Shown: piece after piece, positions 14,179 to 18,887 of the stretch | Position numbering within the stretch: position 1 is the first letter of the stretch | Layout of the letters: each line of letters opens with the position of its first letter | NCBI GenBank assembly: GCA_905480065.1 | Contig: CAJQOV010000093.1 | Location: 1 to 18,887, forward strand | Length of the DNA stretch: 18,887 nucleotides | DNA from: an uncultured Gammaproteobacteria bacterium | GTDB lineage: Bacteria; Pseudomonadota; Gammaproteobacteria; UBA9214 | Direction of reading: 5' to 3' | The notes under the pieces: model-generated | What the model was told of the DNA's origin: nothing | Databases searched by the model: none | The model's input: the letters and a program-made list of their open reading frames with translations, nothing else | Position numbers and translations under genes: made by a program

Positions 14179-15126
14179 ATGAATACAATCAACAACAACC
14201 TGGCAATCGTATTTCCCGGGCAGGGTTCGCAGTCAATCGGCATGCTTGCCGAACTGGCGCTGGCCTGCCCGCAAGTCAACGCAACCTTTGCCGAGGCCAG
14301 TAGTGTGCTGGGTTATGACCTCTGGCAACTGGTGCAGGGCGGTCCGGAAGAGACGCTGAACCAGACTGATCATACGCAGCCGGCCATGCTTGCTGCCGGT
14401 GTCGCAGTGTGGCGTATCTGGTGCGAGCGCGGTGGCGCATTGCCGTCCCTGATGGCGGGGCACAGCCTGGGCGAATACACTGCGCTGGTGTGTGCCGGGG
14501 CGCTGGACTTTACGGAAGCAGTAGCCCTCGTTGCGGAACGTGGACGTTGTATGCAATCAGCAGTACCGGCCGGGGTTGGCGCCATGGCGGCCATCCTGGG
14601 CCTCGATGATGATGTGGTCGTTAGCATTTGTGCGCAATCAGCCAATGGCGAGACCGTCAGTCCGGTTAATTTCAATTCACCCGGACAGGTGGTGATCGCG
14701 GGACACGCGGTTGCGGTTGAACGTGCGGTGGCGGCGGCGAAGGCCGCAGGTGCCAGGCGAGCGGTTATCTTGCCGGTGAGCGTTCCTTCCCACTGCAGTT
14801 TGATGGAACCTGCAGCCCGGCAGTTTGCAGGGCACCTGGCACAGATGAATATCAAACCTCCTGCCATCCCGGTGCTGCAGAATGTGGATGCCGCTGCGCA
14901 TGAACAACCGCAGTCAATCCGCGACAATCTGGAACGGCAACTGTACAGCCCGGTACAGTGGGTGCGCACCATCCAGGTGATGGTGGGACAGGGCATAACC
15001 AGGATTATCGAGGCCGGCCCTGGCAAGGTGCTGGTTGGTCTCAACAAGCGTATCGACAAGAATATCAGCCATGCTGCGGTGCTCGATCCGGGAACGCTTG
15101 ATGCCGCGCTGGCTGAAAATGACTAG
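14179..15126 (+). CDS. fabD: malonyl-CoA:ACP transacylase FabD
   Basis: A 315-residue enzyme that moves malonyl from CoA to ACP. Key residues are S96 in GHSLGEY, R121 in ERGR, and H205 in VPSHCSLM; the oxyanion motif FPGQGSQ is at 12-18. FNSPGQVVIAG and the C-terminal GPGKVLVGLNKR match E. coli FabD. No Shine-Dalgarno is evident before the ATG. It lies 10 bases upstream of fabG, in the usual fabH-fabD-fabG order. Confidence 0.98.
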   Translation: MNTINNNLAIVFPGQGSQSIGMLAELALACPQVNATFAEASSVLGYDLWQLVQGGPEETLNQTDHTQPAMLAAGVAVWRIWCERGGALPSLMAGHSLGEYTALVCAGALDFTEAVALVAERGRCMQSAVPAGVGAMAAILGLDDDVVVSICAQSANGETVSPVNFNSPGQVVIAGHAVAVERAVAAAKAAGARRAVILPVSVPSHCSLMEPAARQFAGHLAQMNIKPPAIPVLQNVDAAAHEQPQSIRDNLERQLYSPVQWVRTIQVMVGQGITRIIEAGPGKVLVGLNKRIDKNISHAAVLDPGTLDAALAEND

Positions 15127-15136
15127 GGAGGCGGAG

Positions 15137-15880
15137 ATGTCTTTTGATAATGAAATCGCGCTGGTGACCGGTGCCAGCCGGGGAATCGGCAAGGCGATTG
15201 CGGAAGTACTGGGGAAACGCGGTGCTATCGTAATCGGTACTGCCACCACTGAAACAGGTGCGCTGGCCATTACCGATGCACTGAAAGCGGCCGGTGCCAG
15301 GGGGCAAGGCATGGTATTGAACGTTACCGATCCGGAATCCATTGCCAACCTGATCAGGGAAGTCACCGCGCAATACGGTGCGCCAGGCATTCTGGTCAAC
15401 AACGCCGGCATCACCCGTGACAATTTACTCATGCGCATGAAGGACGAGGAATGGGATGACGTGATCAATACCAATTTGACCTCGGCGTTTCGCATGAGTC
15501 GCGCTGTCCTGAAGGGAATGATAAAAGCCAGGCACGGCCGTATCATCATGATCTCGTCCGTGATTGGCGCAACCGGTAACCCCGGCCAGGCCAACTATGC
15601 CGCCACCAAGGCCGGCGTGATTGGTTTTGCGAAATCTCTGGCCAGGGAGATCGGCTCGCGCGGCATCACCGTGAACGCAGTGGCGCCGGGCTTTATCGAT
15701 ACCGATATGACGCGAGCCTTGCCGGAAGAGCAACGCGCCGCACTGCTGGGACAGATCGCGCTGGGCAGGCTGGGTGAGGTAACTGATATTGCCAACACCG
15801 TTGCATTTCTTGCGTCCAGTGATGCCGGATATATCACCGGTGAGACCATTCATGTGAATGGCGGGATGTACATGCATTAG
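15137..15880 (+). CDS. fabG: 3-oxoacyl-ACP reductase FabG
   Basis: A 247-residue NADPH-dependent short-chain dehydrogenase that reduces the beta-keto group in each elongation round. The cofactor motif TGASRGIG is at 11-18 and NNAG at 88-91; the active site is N113, S141, Y154 and K158 (YAATK). It ends in the canonical VNGGMYMH. The frame runs upstream into fabD, but homology to E. coli FabG and a GGGAGGCGGAG Shine-Dalgarno directly before ATG 15137 set the start. Confidence 0.98.
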   Translation: MSFDNEIALVTGASRGIGKAIAEVLGKRGAIVIGTATTETGALAITDALKAAGARGQGMVLNVTDPESIANLIREVTAQYGAPGILVNNAGITRDNLLMRMKDEEWDDVINTNLTSAFRMSRAVLKGMIKARHGRIIMISSVIGATGNPGQANYAATKAGVIGFAKSLAREIGSRGITVNAVAPGFIDTDMTRALPEEQRAALLGQIALGRLGEVTDIANTVAFLASSDAGYITGETIHVNGGMYMH

Positions 15881-16004
15881 CGGGTGTTTGTATGCAGGGC
15901 AAATAAGCAGTTGTTAATTATACGAAAAAATAACCCGAATTGCGGTATGACAGGGTCGTGAACGGGTACAAGGTAATGCGCGCCGGGGATATCAGGCATT
16001 CGAC

Positions 16005-16034
16005 TTGTAACTTGCTGCGGCCATTCACTACAAT
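16005..16034 (+). promoter_or_regulatory. acpP: acpP promoter
   Basis: TTGTAA (16005-16010) and TACAAT (16029-16034) are spaced by 18 bases, with transcription expected from about 16041. The leader then carries CTCGG (16046-16050), able to pair with CCGAG (16066-16070), next to the strong Shine-Dalgarno GAGAGGA (16069-16075). The rest of the 204-base fabG-acpP gap shows nothing else I can name. A separate acpP promoter is known in E. coli. Confidence 0.5.
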
Positions 16035-16084
16035 AGCCGCGCGGCCTCGGCTGCGCTCCTTTAAACCGAGAGGAATAACCTGAA

Positions 16085-16321
16085 ATGAGTACGATAGATG
16101 AACGCGTCAAGAAGATTGTCGTAGAACAACTGGGGGTCAAGGAAGAGGAGGTGAATGACAACTCTTCTTTCGTTGATGATCTTGGCGCAGATTCTCTGGA
16201 TACCGTCGAACTGGTTATGGCGCTGGAAGAGGAATTCGAGTGCGAGATACCTGATGAGGATGCCGAAAAAATCACCACTGTCCAGCAGGCGATTGACTAC
16301 GTTAACGCGCATCTGGGTTAA
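16085..16321 (+). CDS. acpP: acyl carrier protein
   Basis: A 78-residue acidic carrier protein. S37 in GADSLD receives the 4'-phosphopantetheine arm that holds growing acyl chains; the surrounding DDLGADSLDTVELVMALEEEF is the invariant helix II region. It serves FabD, FabH, FabG, FabF and PlsX, all encoded around it. It has its own promoter, a strong Shine-Dalgarno and a terminator directly downstream, in keeping with the very high expression expected of ACP. Confidence 0.99.
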   Translation: MSTIDERVKKIVVEQLGVKEEEVNDNSSFVDDLGADSLDTVELVMALEEEFECEIPDEDAEKITTVQQAIDYVNAHLG

Positions 16322-16340
16322 GTGATGCCACAGATTCTCC

Positions 16341-16376
16341 GGCCGCGCCATTATCATGGGTGCGGCCTTTTGTTTT
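16341..16376 (+). terminator. intrinsic terminator after acpP
   Basis: A 9-bp stem (GGCCGCGCC, 16341-16349, with GGTGCGGCC, 16359-16367, one G-U pair) with a 9-base loop is followed by TTTTGTTTT (16368-16376). It lies 20 bases after the acpP stop and 45 before the fabF start, so it should end most acpP transcripts while read-through supplies fabF. Confidence 0.85.
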
Positions 16377-16420
16377 CAGCAGTAATGTAAGTAAATCAGG
16401 TCGATCACGGGGGTTCCGTT

Positions 16421-17665
16421 TTGTCCAAAAGACGAGTGGTGGTAACCGGCCTCGGTATCATTTCACCGGTTGGCAATAACGTAGCTCTGGCCTGGGAAAA
16501 TATTCGCGCGGGCAATAGCGGTATCGGCCCAATCAACAATTTCGATGTCAGTGATTTCCCGGTGCGCTTCGGCGGTGAAGTGCGCGACTTCGATGCCACA
16601 GAATATATCAACAGCAAGGATGCGCGCCGGATGGGCGCGTTCATTCATTACGGGATTGCTGCCGCCAGCCAGGCGATTCGTGATTCCGGCATCGAGATAA
16701 CACCGGGTAATGCAGCTCGTGCCGGAGTGGCAATCGGCTCGGGTATCGGCGGACTGCATGGTATCGAGATGGCCTACCAGAATTTCCTCGATGGCGGTCC
16801 ACGCAAGATTTCGCCGTTTTTCGTGCCCGGCAATATCATCAACATGATTGCCGGAAATCTGTCCATCATGTATGGCATGAAGGGACCGAACATCGCCATC
16901 GTAACAGCCTGTACCACATCCACGCACAACATCGGTATGGCAGCACGTACCATCGCCTATAATGACGCAGACATCATGGTGGCCGGAGGGGCTGAAATGA
17001 CCACCTGTCCGACCGGTATCGGTGGTTTTGCCGCAGCCCGCGCGCTATCAACACGCAACGAGGATCCGGCTGCTGCCAGCCGGCCGTGGGACGCGGACCG
17101 TGACGGCTTCGTGCTGAGCGATGGAGCCGGTATCCTGGTGCTGGAGGAATACGAGTACGCACGCAAGCGCGGTGCGGAAATTTATTGCGAGATCGTCGGA
17201 TTCGGCATGAGTGGCGATGCCTTTCACATGACCCAGCCATCCGAGGGCGGTGAAGGTCCGTCACAGTGTATGGATTCCGCACTGCGCGATGCGGGGCTTA
17301 ACCACAGTGATGTTGATTACATCAATGCACACGGCACATCCACACCGGCCGGCGATGTCGCCGAGACGCATGCCATCAAGCGATCATTCGGCGATCTGGC
17401 CGGCAAGCTCGCCGTGAGCTCGACCAAATCCATGACCGGACATTTACTCGGTGCTGCCGGTGGCGTAGAAGCGGTATTCACCGCGCTGGCGCTGCGCGAC
17501 CAGGTTGCGCCGCCCACCATTAACCTTGAAAACCCGGACCCGGAATGTGATCTCGATTATGTCCCGAATACGGCACGTGAGATGAAGATTGATGTCGCCA
17601 TGTCCAATTCATTCGGGTTTGGCGGCACCAATGGAACGCTGGTGTTCCGCCGCCTGAGGGACTGA
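16421..17665 (+). CDS. fabF: beta-ketoacyl-ACP synthase II FabF
   Basis: A 414-residue condensing enzyme for chain elongation. The Cys-His-His triad is C164 (TACTTS), H304 (NAHGTSTPAGD) and H341 (TGHLLGAAG), and NSFGFGGTNG stands near the C-terminus. The start codon is TTG: the product MSKRRVVVTGLG matches E. coli FabF from its first residue and no ATG lies nearby. The Shine-Dalgarno is poor (GGGGG about 7 bases upstream). With the terminator upstream, this should keep FabF well below ACP. The order acpP-fabF is conserved. Confidence 0.97.
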   Translation: MSKRRVVVTGLGIISPVGNNVALAWENIRAGNSGIGPINNFDVSDFPVRFGGEVRDFDATEYINSKDARRMGAFIHYGIAAASQAIRDSGIEITPGNAARAGVAIGSGIGGLHGIEMAYQNFLDGGPRKISPFFVPGNIINMIAGNLSIMYGMKGPNIAIVTACTTSTHNIGMAARTIAYNDADIMVAGGAEMTTCPTGIGGFAAARALSTRNEDPAAASRPWDADRDGFVLSDGAGILVLEEYEYARKRGAEIYCEIVGFGMSGDAFHMTQPSEGGEGPSQCMDSALRDAGLNHSDVDYINAHGTSTPAGDVAETHAIKRSFGDLAGKLAVSSTKSMTGHLLGAAGGVEAVFTALALRDQVAPPTINLENPDPECDLDYVPNTAREMKIDVAMSNSFGFGGTNGTLVFRRLRD

Positions 17666-17679
17666 CACTCGGCTTCACT

Positions 17680-17745
17680 CTCCCGTGGGAGCGCCTCGCA
17701 GGCGAGCACTGTCCCGGACCGGCGTCTGTCAGGCGCTCTTGCGAG
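17680..17745. repeat. REP-like palindromic repeat
   Basis: The fabF-pabB gap (116 bases) holds CTCCC-GT-GGGAG (17680-17691), directly followed by CGCCT-CGC-AGGCG (17692-17704). A wider inverted repeat joins GAGCGCCT (17689-17696) to AGGCGCTC (17731-17738). A GTGGGAG head followed by a GC-rich hairpin resembles the REP elements of Pseudomonas and related bacteria, which RAYT transposases move. No T-run follows, so it is not a classic terminator. No RAYT gene is in the window. Confidence 0.5.
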
Positions 17746-17781
17746 TATTTATCATTACCGATCAGCGGAGCAGTTTGACAA

Positions 17782-18887
17782 ATGACGTCAGTCGTCAGGC
17801 ACATCAAGGCGATCGACCTGCTTGCTCTGCACCGTTTCCAACCGGCACGCTATCCGCACCTGCTGCAGAGTACCGCGCACGGCAGCCATGACATCCTGTT
17901 TGCCGGCCCGGGTGAAAGCCTGGTACTCCATGCCGATGGCCGTCTTGACGGCCCCTGTGCGCGTGCCGACCGCGACTTCCTGCGCAGTCTCGACGACTGG
18001 TTTGCTGCCGAATCAAGCGCATCCGGTCCGGATGAATTGCCATTTTCCGGTGGCTGGTTTGTTTACCTGGGCTATGAACTGGCAGCGCAGGTTGAACCAG
18101 GGCTGCGTATGCCGCTTGCTGAAACCGGGTTGCCGGTCGCTTTTGCCACGCGCTTTCCAGCCGCCGTGATCCATGACCACAATGCAGGCCGATTCCAGGT
18201 CGTTGTCGAGGCCGGGCAGGAAAACCTGCTGCAGCAGATCGCGCAGGATATTGAACAGTTGCCAGCGTTGCCGGATTCGAGCCAGCAGGTTATTGCCTTC
18301 TCCTCGATATGCGAGGACGAACCACAACGGTTTCTGGATGCCGTGGCACGCATTCATGCCTATATCGTCGAAGGTGATGTTTTTCAGGTAAACCTGTCCC
18401 GTTGCTGGAACCTGCAACTGGAACGAGTGGCGGATCCGGCCGTGCTGTTCGCGGGTCTGCGTATCCATAATCCATCGCCATTCAGCGGGCTGGCGACCTG
18501 GCAGGGTACCGCCATTATCAGCTCATCACCGGAACGGCTGGTGTCGGTCCGCAATGGCCGCGCAGAAACCCGTCCAATTGCAGGCACACGTCCGCGCGGA
18601 CATGCTGCGACAGCAGATCGCGCCTATTCCGATGAGTTGCTGGCCAATCACAAGGAACGTGCCGAGCACATCATGCTTATCGACCTCGAGCGCAATGATC
18701 TCGGCAGGATATGCGTGCCGGGTAGCATTGAAGTCAATGAACTGATGGTGCTGGAATCCTATGCGCACGTGCATCACATTGTTTCGAATGTGCGTGGAAC
18801 ATTGCGTGAACAGATTACGCCAGGGGCAGTGTTGCGTGCGATGTTTCCAGGGGGGACGATTACCGGGTGTCCCAAGGTGCGCTGCAT
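17782..18887 (+). CDS. pabB: aminodeoxychorismate synthase component I (PabB), 3' end beyond the window
   Basis: An open frame of 368 codons runs off the right edge; family members have about 450 residues. It is a chorismate-utilising enzyme: ISSSPERL (247-254), RPIAGTRPRG (264-273), KERAEHIMLIDLERND and FPGGTITGCPK (355-365). PabB aminates chorismate to aminodeoxychorismate for folate. TITGCPKVRC and the position after fabF (pabC usually follows fabF) favour PabB over anthranilate synthase TrpE. However, the residue matching E. coli PabB K274 is A267 (PIAGT, not PIKGT), as in TrpE. The ATG at 17782 follows GGAG by 11 bases; an upstream REP-like repeat may insulate it from fabF. Confidence 0.88.
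   Translation, partial: MTSVVRHIKAIDLLALHRFQPARYPHLLQSTAHGSHDILFAGPGESLVLHADGRLDGPCARADRDFLRSLDDWFAAESSASGPDELPFSGGWFVYLGYELAAQVEPGLRMPLAETGLPVAFATRFPAAVIHDHNAGRFQVVVEAGQENLLQQIAQDIEQLPALPDSSQQVIAFSSICEDEPQRFLDAVARIHAYIVEGDVFQVNLSRCWNLQLERVADPAVLFAGLRIHNPSPFSGLATWQGTAIISSSPERLVSVRNGRAETRPIAGTRPRGHAATADRAYSDELLANHKERAEHIMLIDLERNDLGRICVPGSIEVNELMVLESYAHVHHIVSNVRGTLREQITPGAVLRAMFPGGTITGCPKVRC

Noticed and set aside
14370..15594. Long minus-strand frames opposite fabD and fabG
   Set aside because: Antisense shadows of two well-conserved enzymes in GC-rich DNA.
17775..17780. Perfect TTGACA before pabB
   Set aside because: It ends one base before the pabB ATG, so it cannot be the -35 of that gene.

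Overview
The window reads as chromosomal core sequence of a GC-rich gammaproteobacterium. The protein families and their order match the rne to fabF neighbourhood known from Pseudomonas and, in part, from Escherichia coli. The species cannot be fixed from this sequence; an environmental gammaproteobacterium outside the enterics is my best guess. Nearly all of the window is coding.

Layout. (1) Positions 1-1600: a possible minus-strand gene start cut by the left edge, a regulatory-looking stretch, a membrane-anchored ankyrin-repeat protein, and a low-molecular-weight tyrosine phosphatase whose stop lies 7 bases from the stop of rne. (2) Positions 1591-7000: RNase E on the minus strand with a long, hairpin-containing leader, then a plus-strand run of rluC, a HAD phosphatase and an S49 (SppA-like) peptidase. 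(3) Positions 7000-7265: an inverted-repeat intergenic element with a 9-bp tandem array at a convergent gene junction. (4) Positions 7265-11188: a minus-strand operon of two-subunit pyruvate carboxylase (biotin carboxylase, then carboxyltransferase/biotin carrier) followed by yceF. (5) Positions 11275-17665: the plus-strand yceD-rpmF-plsX-fabH-fabD-fabG-acpP-fabF ribosome and fatty-acid cluster, with its own promoter, an internal acpP promoter and an intrinsic terminator after acpP. (6) Positions 17666-18887: a REP-like repeat and the first 368 codons of pabB, cut by the right edge.

How the genes work together. PlsX, FabH, FabD, FabG, AcpP and FabF form the initiation and elongation core of type II fatty-acid synthesis and the entry into phospholipid synthesis. 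bL32, YceD, RluC and RNase E concern ribosome and RNA metabolism, so the block joins ribosome production to membrane production. Pyruvate carboxylase (pyruvate to oxaloacetate) sits between yceF and yceD, genes that are direct divergent neighbours in E. coli, and looks like a lineage-specific insertion.

I see no CRISPR array, transposase, phage gene, tRNA or rRNA, and no convincing new multi-gene system. The points most worth a second look are the inverted-repeat element at 7010-7260, the pyruvate carboxylase insertion, candidate leaderless promoters for the phosphatase gene and yceD, the structured rne leader, and a PabB carrying PIAGT where E. coli PabB has PIKGT.
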